Source of the DNA: Flabesymbios commensalis
Taxonomy: Eukaryota; Annelida; Polychaeta; Terebellida; Flabelligeridae
Direction of reading: 5' to 3'
Length of the DNA stretch: 64,000 bases
Assembly: GCA_964017125.1 (NCBI GenBank)
Contig: OZ024902.1
Span: 36,967,219-37,031,218, forward strand
A program made the position numbers and the translations under genes. The notes beneath the pieces were generated by a model. The model was given only the letters and a program-made list of their open reading frames with translations. It had not been told where the DNA came from and did no database searches. Shown one piece after another: positions 1 through 10,600 of the stretch (the stretch's first letter is position 1; each line of letters starts with the position of its first letter).

Positions 1-216
1 GTGTCCGGGGGGGGGGGGTATTCCTGACGCAACAAGTTCTATAGCAGCGGCATGGCGTTCCGATCAAAGTTATAATATCATATTAACGAGAAGCTATTTT
101 ATGTAGCATATATAGTTGCCTGAAACAAAATGATCTACCACCTACCATGCTTACGTTTATCTAGTACATTGTTCAGGGTATTTGGGTAATATTATTCTTG
201 GACAATGAAAACACAT

Positions 217-292
217 CGTAGCCTCGGAGCTAAAGGATCCTATCTGCCACTCTGACGAGTGTCAGATAGGATCCTTTAGCTCCGAGGCGACG
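217..292. repeat. P1 palindrome, copy 1
   Basis: Arms read GCCTCGGAGCTAAAGGATCC and its complement, closing through CACTC and GAGTG on a four-base loop TGAC. A near-identical copy lies at 23771-23855. Confidence 0.85.
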
Positions 293-384
293 ACATGCTC
301 ACAACTGGGATTAGACTCTTCGCCAAATTCACTAATATGTTATCACATATCAGACGAAAATTGCGTCAGAAATTCTCAAGGCCT

Positions 385-493
385 CCCAACAAACACGAGA
401 TGCTCAACCAAGGTTGGTTTCATGTTGGCCCAGCGTCGCAGACGGTGGGCCAACATTAAACCAACATTGGTTCAACGTCTCGTGCTATCCGGG
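385..493. repeat. H1 hairpin element, copy 1
   Basis: Begins CCCAACAAACACGAGATG, has the centre GCGTCGCAGACGG and ends in the matching arm with CCGGG. It is the first of three H1 units in a row sharing the spacer CTACTTTATGTG. Confidence 0.85.
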
Positions 494-524
494 CTACTTT
501 ATGTGTTATATGTGATTTAATAAC

Positions 525-627
525 ACACAGAAGACACACGACGTTGAATCAATGTTGGTTTAATGTTGGGCCAGACGTTGGGTTCAACATTAAACCAACA
601 TTGGCTCAACATCTCATGCTGTCCGGG
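525..627. repeat. H1 hairpin element, copy 2 of a tandem trio
   Basis: Outer end reads CACACAGAAGACACACGACG. Arms carry AATCAATGTTGG and its partner; the usual centre is shortened to AGACGTTGGG. The spacer after it repeats the one after copy 1. Confidence 0.8.
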
Positions 628-650
628 CTACTTTATGTGATATAATAATA

Positions 651-907
651 CCCAACAGACACAAGACGTTGAATCGATGTTATAATCCACCAGCTGATGG
701 GTTGGATTTGACCATGAAAGGTACCCTCAATGTTATGTTTGATTACTGTTCTATACCCCTTAGCACATATTTTAAGCTTGGTGCCCAAGCCGGGTTCCTG
801 TCAAATTTCGAGAAATCGCCTTATTTGTATTTTTGGCGTTTGTCCATCTTGGTAGACTCTGGACCAACATTAAACCAGCGTTGAGTCAACGTCTTGTATC
901 TGCTGGG
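651..907. repeat. H1 ends enclosing about 180 bp of other sequence
   Basis: Starts CCCAACAGACACAAGACG and ends with CGTCTTGTATCTGCTGGG, but the middle holds unrelated sequence in place of the standard centre. It is either an H1 with an insertion or a longer element of the same end type. Confidence 0.6.
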
Positions 908-935
908 ATATCGACGTTACCGCGACGGTAAATCC

Positions 936-985
936 ACGTCAATGACGTTGAAACAACGTTGCAATAACGTCATGTGCCCAGTGGG
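936..985. repeat. H3 hairpin, partial
   Basis: CACGTCAATGACGTTG followed by AACGTCATGTGCCCAGTGGG matches the right half of the H3 palindrome. Confidence 0.65.
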
Positions 986-1381
986 TTGTGATGTATCTTT
1001 GAGAACACGAAGCTAGCAAACAGAGTCATGTTGGCTTAATGTCGTTCTAACGTATACGACGCTGTCCCAATACGCAATCAACAGTGTTTCAACGTCTCCT
1101 GTTTTCATAGATTACAAGGAATATTCACAGTAATTCAGGCAACATCTCAATATTCTGATATTGGCGTAATGTCAAGCCAATATCGAGTCGAAGTATCGTG
1201 TTTATATATTGGAATCAAAATTTGACTTTGATTTAGAGTGAGATTCACTCATAACTACGTGGTGCCGCATTGCCAGTAGGCCCTACTACCCAATACGGTG
1301 AATTTGAAAAAGTCGGGGAACGAGATGAAAGCAAATTAATGACACCTGTTATCATGTAGCAACTTATATGACAATATTACT

Positions 1382-1459
1382 GCTCCGCAAAGCCAAAACG
1401 CTGTAACTGGCTTACTTGAACAGTAATCAGTTACTGCCTGTTGGCTTTCTAGGCAGCGG
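1382..1459. repeat. H2 hairpin
   Basis: CTCCGCAAAGCCAAAACG is paired imperfectly with the complement near GGCAGCGG around a CTTACTTGAACAGTAA turn; an old copy. Confidence 0.7.
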
Positions 1460-1581
1460 ATACGACACGTGCCATCATAATTTATCAGGAGTTTCTGTGT
1501 TAGCCCACCAGGAAGTATTCGGTATTCTCCTCAGTATCTCCTTATAATAAGCCAATCAGATGCAAGCGGAATTGTAGTTCC

Positions 1582-1689
1582 GGCAGCAAGTACGGAACGT
1601 TGACCCGGTGTCGGTTTAATGTTGGGCCACCGTCTGCAACGCTGGCCCAACATTAAACCGACACCGGATCAACGTCTCGCACTCGCAGG
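1582..1689. repeat. H1 hairpin element
   Basis: Arms carry the private segment CCCGGTGTCGG, matched by CCGACACCGG on the other side; centre CCGTCTGCAACGC. Confidence 0.8.
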
Positions 1690-2317
1690 ATGGTGCTCAC
1701 GACACAATATTATAGGTCGCATATCATATCACCAAAATGTTTTTTTTGTCATTTTCTCACGGAACTTAGTTACATGCATGCCCAACACAAATTAGCATTT
1801 TGTTAGATTTCCCGCTAAGAGCATAAATATATTGTGGTAATTAAATAAACAATTGACTTTGACCTGTAGCCATGATAGCGGTGCGTATGTTCAAACTGAT
1901 ATTTTTCAGTTTTATCCGTTTATATCTATAAAATATCTACACACTATATAGTACCGTCACGTGTGATGCCAAATGGCAGTCAAGCAAGCAGAGTGCCAGA
2001 TGCAGATCTAACCCTCCCGTTCTGTACTCATATATCTGTGTACTTTGTGTACACGGGTCTTCTGTTATTTAAATGAATACATTTTATTCTCTGAAATTTT
2101 ACCTTAATATAAGATGACTTATCTGCTATATTAACAGTTATTTTCGTTATTTTATGATGATACACTTGCCACAGCATAGTTTCAACTCCCGTTAACAGGT
2201 GACACCACTGCATAATGTGTTACGCATTTGTATGGTGAAATCCGCAAGTCGACCATCTTATTGTACATGGTCTTTGGAGACACGGCAGCACGATTCACTG
2301 GCAATTGTATTGAATGG
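1690..2317. other. No supported gene
   Basis: AT-rich sequence; only short scattered frames. No repeat recognised within the window. Confidence 0.5.
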
Positions 2318-2505
2318 ATGTTGAAGATATATGTTAACTTGTCTCCTCGGTTCTTTACTTAATTATATTCTGGTCATTTAGGGTCCGCCCCATGGGAAAG
2401 ACCAATACAGTTATGTTTACAAAATATTGAGCCGAATTTTTGTTCATAGCACTCAAACAGCCTGAAGCCGGGCCTCAGAATTCGCGAACTCCTGTTGTAG
2501 TTTGC
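2318..2505 (+). repeat. Dispersed repeat of unknown type, copy 1
   Basis: GAAGATATATGTTAACTTG through CGCGAACTCCTGTTGTAG is found again, diverged, at 5493-5666 in the same orientation. No ends, frame or promoter recognised. Confidence 0.65.
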
Positions 2506-2856
2506 TGTTATATTTACCAGAAAATTCTTAAATAATACATCTACATCGGTTGAAAAGTTTTGCAGCAAACTGAAACAGAATAAAATAGTCAATGATTTCA
2601 CACTATAGCTTAAAGTTGGCCAACGCCGGTCTGAAACACCGTATAGTATTATGGTCCCTGGCAATTTGAAATGCCTGTAGAAAGTCGGCATTTACACCAT
2701 CTATAAAGGCCTATATATCAACATTCAGTGAATTATATTTTTGTTGCTGGGATACATCTAATTATTATTTCTTGTAAACCGAAACAATAAAATTAGCCGA
2801 TTACATTGTTGAAGTGGTAATCCACTGTGCAGCGACATTGAGCTCGATTCACACCT

Positions 2857-2889
2857 AGGAAAATAGAATCAGTCTGATTCTATTTTCCT
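2857..2889. repeat. P5 palindrome, copy 1
   Basis: AGGAAAATAGAATCAG and its complement meet almost without a loop. The same core recurs at 3591-3625. Confidence 0.75.
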
Positions 2890-2933
2890 TGTTCACACTA
2901 ATATAAAAAACATGCTTGAAGTATCAGGTTGTC

Positions 2934-3040
2934 CATCAAACACAAAACGCTGAACTTATGTTTGTTTAATGTTGGCCCACCGTCTACGACGTTGGACGAA
3001 CATTAAACCAACGTCGTAGACGGTTCAACGTCTTGGTTTG
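2934..3040. repeat. H1 hairpin element with duplicated centre motif
   Basis: Centre CCGTCTACGACG is present, and the right arm holds a second copy of it (CGTCGTAGACGG) where the arm sequence would be expected. Confidence 0.7.
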
Positions 3041-3117
3041 GAGGTGTAGACTCCACTCATCAGGTATGGAGGTCTACACTCCACTCTATCAGATTATCCG
3101 CTCATTCACTACAGAGA

Positions 3118-3413
3118 GCAGGTACCAAAAAATGAAATGAATCGGGCTTTAGGCCACCTTTGTGCACATATAGGCTGAACTGGGCCAGGAGAACCTCCTG
3201 AGGATGGTGAGATGATTGAGATGACACTGTCCTCCAAACACAGGATTCGAAATTCGCGCCCTGGCGGTCTGAGGCCGAGCACGCTACCTCTCGGTCACGG
3301 AGGCTCCCCACAATACTGACTTTCACACGTGGATGGGAAGAAACATTTTTGCTTCTTTCAAGCCGCCGAGACCGGGAACCGAGCCCCGAACTCTGGCGTG
3401 AAAGGCAGGTACC
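3118..3413 (-). mobile_element. tRNA-derived SINE, 5'-truncated, with target duplication
   Basis: The body at 3127-3404 lies between perfect 9-bp direct repeats GCAGGTACC (3118-3126 and 3405-3413). Read on the minus strand it has GTGACCGAGAGGTAGCG (box-A-like), a GCCAGGGC/CGAAT box-B-like part, the conserved CTCAGGAGGTTCTCCTGGCC segment and a CATTTCATTT tail. The first tRNA-like module is cut off. Confidence 0.88.
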
Positions 3414-3590
3414 GTCCAAGCAAATTTAACAGCATGATGTGCGTACGTAGTATCATCTGTTAAGATGCTTTAAAACCAGCTAGACACGTGCTTTAAATCC
3501 CACACATATGTCATATCAGTGACGACTATTGTATCAAGTGACAATGTTACCTTTTGTTTTCACCAGATTACATGGAATTTGTACGTGAGA

Positions 3591-3625
3591 CCAAGGAAAA
3601 TAGAATCAGATTCTATTTTCCTTGG
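3591..3625. repeat. P5 palindrome, copy 2
   Basis: A perfect 35-bp palindrome with 17-base arms starting CCAAGGAAAATAGAATC. It lies about 100 bases upstream of the promoter-like block. Confidence 0.8.
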
Positions 3626-3662
3626 TGAGACAAGCTGTATATAGAATATATGGTGGAGTGAC

Positions 3663-3733
3663 CACGTGACTGAACATGCCCACGTGATGGAGTGACGGCG
3701 GAAATGACGTCATCTGAGACAACATGGCGGCGT
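3663..3733 (+). promoter_or_regulatory. Promoter-like block with E-boxes, CRE and YY1-type start
   Basis: CACGTG occurs at 3663-3668 and 3681-3686, GCGGAA (ETS-like) near 3698, and a full CRE (TGACGTCA) at 3705-3712. The start region AACATGGCGGCG at 3722-3733 is the YY1 motif that in many animal genes overlaps the first ATG. The cluster lies just upstream of the four-TM gene on the same strand. Sites are seen directly; promoter activity is inferred. Confidence 0.5.
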
Positions 3734-3800
3734 TGGGGATATCGCCCGGTCATCTGGATAAGACGCTGGGCAACAGACACTTCCACCATCTACCATATAG
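3724..3800 (+). CDS. Candidate first coding exon
   Basis: The frame opens with MAALGISPGHLDKTLG at a YY1-type ATG and reaches a possible donor (CATATAG/GTATCA) after 25 codons plus two bases. The next recognisable exon needs phase 0 or 1 depending on the acceptor chosen, so a direct splice breaks the frame; a small exon between them, another donor, or an unrelated transcript are all possible. An R1 MITE starts at 3806, only five bases beyond the proposed donor. No family is recognised. Confidence 0.33.
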
Positions 3801-3805
3801 GTATC

Positions 3806-4042
3806 AACCCTTTAAACGCCGGTGCCGCATATATCCGGGTTTTCATTTTTTATTAGCACATAAAGTACCACATTTTAAATATGTTAAAGATAAAATGTGG
3901 CATCAACCAGAAAGATTTGAAAAGAGTGATTTTGTCCAATCTGAATAATTTTCACTCACTTGAAGTTGTGGATCGCGTCAGCGAGACACAACTTCGAGTG
4001 GGTGAAAATTCAAATTGAATAATTTGGCGGTTAAAGGGTTAA
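3806..4042 (+). mobile_element. R1 MITE (TTAA type), copy a
   Basis: Terminal inverted repeats AACCCTTTAAACGCC and GGCGGTTAAAGGGTTAA. The inside holds GGTGCCGCATAT, then a hairpin of ACTTGAAGTTGTG around GATCGCGTCAGCGAG. The ends resemble piggyBac-type MITEs; no transposase is present. Confidence 0.83.
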
Positions 4043-4062
4043 TTTCACATTAATATATAGCT

Positions 4063-4266
4063 TGACCCTTACAACGCTGAAATATCTTTGTATAAACCAT
4101 GGAGACCGAAGAGATTAGTCAATTTGAAATCATCATAAATGTCTTAGTTGGCTCTTCTCGCTTCATTTGAATACCTATGTTATGGTTTTACGGCCATTTT
4201 ATTTTTTGTACTCTTTCAGTGCGGGGATCGCCTTCAGACGTCTAGTCGGTCCCAATGCTGAAAGGT
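4063..4266 (+). mobile_element. R2 MITE, copy a
   Basis: Starts with CCCTTACAACGCTGAAATAT, passes through CTTCATTTGAATACC and ends near CTTTCAGTGCGGGGATCG followed by a small hairpin of GACGTC. It lies about 20 bases after R1 copy a. Confidence 0.75.
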
Positions 4267-4443
4267 TTCATTTTATTAATAATTTTATTTTTAAAGATAA
4301 TGTTAACGTTATCAGAACAAAACTGTAACATCAAGTAATTATAACAATTGTATCCATCATTGTTTTATATTTTTAATTCCATGCAGTATTTGTTAGTGCC
4401 TTATATGGTAAACATTTCACATAATGTGGAATGTACTTTTTAG

Positions 4444-4605
4444 CATTCTGTTTTTGGTGTAGGATGCTGTTGTATTTTAGGTATTGTGCGTGTGTGTGTA
4501 GGCATGTTTATCACGGCATGTCTGTCCATGGTACTGGGTGGTCTACTGATGGCTCTGAATGACAACCACGGCTGGTCAGGAATAGCCATCTGGACCGGTC
4601 TCATG
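4444..4605 (+). CDS. Four-TM gene, exon with TM1 and start of TM2
   Basis: Acceptor choices are 4443, 4462 and 4480. The frame is open from all three (CCCILGIVRVCVGMF). The 4443 acceptor would keep phase 0 like all later junctions; the 4462 acceptor has the best pyrimidine tract. The donor after 4605 is ATG/GTCAGT. The exon carries TM1, a short outer loop (NDNHGWSG) and the first half of TM2. Confidence 0.66.
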
Positions 4606-7600
4606 GTCAGTAACCTTAATTTATCTGATATTGTACCCAGTAAGCACAAAACATTTGCATAACATTTGTACAACGTTGTACAAATGCTATACACATGTGT
4701 TGTGTTTGTTGGGTAGGTCATATTGTGCGACAGTCTCTAACAAATTAAAAAAGCAGCACCTGAAATGTCGTCAAGTAATGAGAAGTCTGATGCACTAAAC
4801 GTATCGAGAGCTATATTTATGACCGGCCTACGGCCGGTATTCTACTAAGTTTATTTTGCCTGAGTTTGTGTTCCATTTAGAGGAACGAGGGGTGCTGTGT
4901 GTGGGAAACGGTTCACATTTCTGTACACCAGTCCTTATGAAGATATGCAATATAACGTTTCAGGTCCTTAGGTTAAGTACTCTTGTCTTTAACAAGTGTT
5001 CAGAAAAACAAAATAGATACGATTATATTTGCGGTTAAGAAATTAAAGGGCTTTGGTTGGAATAATGCTGGCCAAGCGTCGCAGTCGGTGGCCCAGCATT
5101 ACATCAGCATTGGGCCAATGTATCGGGTTATCTGGTGTTTCTGGCGCCGGGATGTTAAAGTGTCACCAGCATAATGAAGCAGTCAGAAAACACGGTACAA
5201 TCACCTAATGTTGTTTCAATGACGGGCCAGCGTTGAAAACTGTGGGTCAACATTGAAACTACATCGGTTAAATGCCACATGTTCGCGCAAAGTATACAAC
5301 AGACCTGGTGATAGATTAGTGTTGGGACAGCGTCGTAGACGATTGACCGGCTTTGAGCCAGCAATGGGCTGCAATGCTGGCCCAACATTGAATCAGAATT
5401 TGGTGGGTAAGCCCACATCCTCTGTACGAGGTACATCGTAGATAAGTATTGGGTGAATGTTGGCCAGCACCGGCCATGGTGGTGGAAGGAATACACGTCG
5501 AAGATATATTTGAACTTGTCTCTTCGGTTCTTTCCTTAATTTTATCCTGGACATTTTGGATTCTGGCCCATGAGGAAGACCGATACACTATTATTTTGTC
5601 AATAACACTCAAACAGACTAAAGTCGGGTCACGGAGTTCGGGAACTCCTTTTCTAGTTATATAATTATATTATGGCTGTGTTTATATGCAAGAGATACAC
5701 ATAAATCCATTATATTATAAATATAGCTGCTGCAGTGGATGAAAACAGCTGAACGTATAGTACCTATATTCCGGTGGATGGAATTTATTTGACCCGTTCC
5801 ATAATGTTCTCTGAACTACCACGAAATGTGATGTTAAGATACTTAGGGGGGGGGGGGGGGGCTGGTCAAATTACGAAATAGCCATCACACGGTAATATAT
5901 ATTGTTTGTGTATGCCACCAGGTGATGCTGACGTCCATGGTTTGTGTCGCCTACAGGAATAACAGACCACGAGCAAAGGTAAACCCGTCATCCCGGCAAA
6001 CACAAAACATTTGTATAGCATTTGTACAATGTCAAACCAACGTCTTCGACGTTGGTCCAACATTCTACAAATGTTTTGCGTTTACTGTCATGGCAGATGA
6101 TTGTGAGTATCAAGTGGGAATACCATTAATGAAGTTTACATAACTGACTTTGTTCTTAAATTAAACCACTTAAAAACGAATTCCAGAAGAACACGAGAAA
6201 CATTGACCATATCGGGTTGATGACGGTCCATCGTCTATGACGCTGGCCCAACAGCTTTCGAACATTGAAACCTAAATATTCAACAGCACCTTAAACATGT
6301 TAAATTACAACTGTCTTGACCAAAGATCAAGTGTAATCTACTGTTTTTAAGTTTATTCCGTATCGGCTTGTTTGAGGTTTTTTGATGTTATTTTTAAGCC
6401 GGAATTTGTGAATTCTAACATTTCTTCTTAGAAAATACTCACAAAAGTGGCAAAAAAGACAAAACGAACCAAACAGTCTATTTGATATTTTAATAGGCAG
6501 TGTATTTGATGATTAATTATTATAAAATATTCCATTGTTGATTATAATGTATATTCCTTTACAATGCTGCTATTTAATTGTTTGGGTAATATTAGTTTCG
6601 TATCATTTTGTATTGCAGTGGAGATGATAAAACTATACCATTTTTTCTGTATGCCCTATAAAAAGTAAGGCGAAATAAGAAAAATGCTTTTTAGGTGTTG
6701 CATAAACATGTTCGATTTTGTAAAAACTATGGGAACCATAGGGTTGTTTCAATTTAAAAGGGTTGTTTCAATTTGAAATCAACATTGATGTCTTAGTTAG
6801 ATCCTCTTGCTTCATATGAATACCTATGTTATGGGTCTACGGCCATTCGCTTTTTATTTTATTACGGGGATCGTCTTCAGGCGTATTAATCTGACGTCTA
6901 TAGACGTAAGATTCCGACGTCTAAAATCGTTCTTCGCGCTGAAATGGGTAAACCAGTCGCAATGAATGCATTTTGCACTTGTCTGTTCAGTGTGTCATGC
7001 ATTTGTTATTAAAATTGTACTGTTTTATATTATCGTCAACAGGTTAATATTATGAAACACTAATATTTTATATAAGATGTTTTAATGCATAAGATATCAA
7101 TAATATTGTGGGGGCAACAGTTCAATTAGAGTTCCAGTTCTAAGGTTCGCAGGGGGTCAATTACACACAGTGTGGCTTGCGACGAACACTAAATTACTGG
7201 CATGCTGAGTATGCCAGGTAATTAATTTCTATTAGTTAGTGGATTTATATAGCTATATACAGAAATACGTAAGAGAGAACATCTTATATAAAATTTGAGT
7301 GTTTCATAATATTGACGATATTTAAAACACTAACATTTCAATAACAAATCCACTGAAAAGACACTGAACAGACAAATTCAAAATATTGCGATTGTTGAAA
7401 AACTGGTTCAATGTTATATAACCTGCTATAACCCAACAAACACGAGACATTGACCCAAGGTTGATCCAATGTTGGCCCGCCGTCTACGACGTCGGCCCAA
7501 CATTGAACCAACCTTGGGTCGATGTCTCGTGTTTGCTGGGAAGTGGTGTTGATTCATGTTGGACATCAAACTCATGACCTTGCTGTGTCTTAATGTACAA

Positions 7601-10600
7601 CCTTTTGTCTGCTATTATGCATTGCTTCTCTTATCTGGTAGGGTTGCTGACATTATTTACCGATTCAAACCGTTTGCTGACATTATTTACCGATGCAAAC
7701 CGTTGAACATATTATTTTAGAATAAATTATCTCATAAAAAAATGATGCAAGACGTCCTCCAACTCAATTTTTAAATGATGTATTAATCGAATTGACATTT
7801 TTCCTGGTAGCATATTATACGATCTGAGTCTTGAAGTGTCCAGTCATAAAGATGTTGTGCAAGGCTAGACCACTAACACAAATCGTTTTGTTTATCACTG
7901 GCATGCGTAAACACAAGAATCGTGGTTTATTAATTACGGCATTTGAGACGACTATTTATCAATGAGCAACATCAACCAATCAACAGGAAGTGTTGTCATT
8001 AATCCCTGATTATTTTAAATGAATTACTACTAACACAATTTCATAAGATTGATGTATTCTTGGACATTCATTGCATAATGAAGGGTGTAATATATTTGAT
8101 CAGATGCGTGAATTAAGTAAGTTGTGATATAATCACTGTTATGTGCTCAAATCACACACACCATGACAGTCTTTTACTGAGTCTGAGGCCGTGACTGAGC
8201 CTTCAGCTGAGCCTCAGACAGACTCAGCTTTGCGTGATGTAACCCAGCGAGTGCTCTATTATCTATAATAATTTTTCAGAGTTGGAATTCTGGTGCAGGT
8301 CATGCTTTTTATTATATCCGTGACATGCGTCATATTCCTAAAAAATACCCTCAGTTCTACTAAACAAACAGAAAAGTACATCCCACTTGTCTTAATGTCA
8401 CACGACGTTGTTGCAACATTGAATCAACGTCAATGACGTTGATTCAACGTCGCAACAACGTCGTATGGCCAGTGGGATCGCTGATGCAAGTTAAACACTG
8501 CTTTGCTAGAGTGGAACCTAAAGCCCCAACTTTTAGTCGTTATGTTTCTTTACTAAAACAATAATTATATTGGCCTCGTGTGAAATTTCGCATTCATTTC
8601 GTAATACGCACTATTACTTTAGAAACCCTTACAACATCAATACCACCCGCATAATGTCGCTGATTTACTCTCGAGATAGAAATGCTCAAAATACAGGCCC
8701 AATGCTCTGCCTGTGCCCATAAGAAATACCCAAGCAATTTGAACATGCAGAAAAATATTTAAATCTCATTTCGCTGGCTTTCCCGCCCTAGCTCCTAGTC
8801 TGTCTTGCTTCCTGTTGACGAACCTGGATTATGACACATGGTCATGCTAAGAATTCATGATTTAAAATAAATATTAAAAACACTACACTACACTACACGT
8901 GTTATAATAAATGACTATTTGACAAATTACTTTGGATTAAAAGTATAATAACGTGAGATAATTATTTGCCCATTTAGAAATGGTTGATGAATCCTTGTTT
9001 ATATATTTGTCTTTGCAGGTGTCCATAGCTAGTGTGGCGTGTGTTATAGCGCTGGTGGCCGCCATCTTCCTTTTTGTCACTTCCGCCGTGAATCTAGTCG
9101 GGGTACTCACTTCCTGTACTCAGTATTACCCCAAGTACGACAAGTATCTCAAACTGGGAAAGGTGAGTGCTGTGAATATTTGGTGATAATTAAACTTTTC
9201 AATACAAGTGTTTTGGCGGCTCTTTGGCGTTTGTACTTCACGATGCTTCAAGACTAACACCATAATGTTTCTTCTCTGCTCCCTCGAAATGATTCAGTAT
9301 TATATTGTGGGTAGCCTTCCTGACCGAGAAGTAGCGTGCTCGGCCTAAGACAGACAATGCTCGAATTTTGAATCCGTTGTGTCATCTGATTTATCTCCTG
9401 GTCCTGTTTAGCCTGTATGAGCTCAAAGGGGGTATAAAACCCCATTTTCACCAATCGAAGCATGTATCAGGAAGTGATGGTTTTGTTTGAACACTTCTTT
9501 TCCGGTGGGAGGTTCGTTTGATGTATATACATGGCATTGGGCTCGAAGATTGACCAGAACACATCATTATATTTGATTTGATTTGATTTGATTGCTTTGA
9601 TTTGATTGATTGATTAGATTTGATTGATTACAATAGTGCTCACAACACCAACCGTAGTTCACATGCCCAGCAAACGGAAGACATTGAACCAATGGGGGTT
9701 TAATGAATCACCAATGTCGCAGATGGTGGGCCAACATTAAACCAACATTGGTTCAACGTCTCGTATTTGCCTACCAAGCAACAGTTTAGCCAGGCATTGG
9801 CCCGGGGCTGGGCTAGCGTTACGCGCTTTGACCCGAGTTTGAGCCGGTGGTGCACACCAGCTTTATAGACACTGGTAGATACCTGTACACTCGGATAATT
9901 ATCACCTGAATGAATGAGAAACTGCATACATAGTCCGTACATTGGAGTGCCGACCGTAATGTCCATGTAAAGTAAACAATTTAATTGCTACAGCTCAGGC
10001 ATTTCGTGCACTTTATATTAGTACTTGTGGGAAACGGCACTTCGCAACAGACACAATACGTTGAAACAACGTTGGTTTGACGTTGGTCCACCGTCTACGA
10101 CGCTGGGCCAAAGTTAAACCAACATTGATTCAACGCCTTGTGTCTGTTGGGTTGTTATGAACGACTCCCCGCACACACGTCACGTTGGCCAATGGTCAGG
10201 CGTTTTTTGTTCCCTGAATTACAACCGTTTTCGGTTGGCCCAGTGGATTGGGTCATCGCAGCTGCAGAAGGTCACTCGTACATCGTTTACAGGTATTGAC
10301 ACACACTTGTTGGTGCTGGGGTTGAAGTAGCTGGGGTCAAAAACCTTAGAATGAAAGGATTTACTGTTCACTTAAAAAGTAAGCAGTGACTGTTTTTTGC
10401 CTTTGCAATTCAGACTTGTTGTTGGTCGGTCTTTATCATGTTTATTCAGGTCGAGCTTTAATGACGTCATTACCTGATTACACGTACGGTGTACGCCCGC
10501 GCAAAGCCAAAACGCAGTATTTGCTTATGTTATAAGTAAGCAGATATTGTGTTTGGCTGGGTGGAGCAGTGTGGTTCCCAACAAACACGAGACATTAAAC

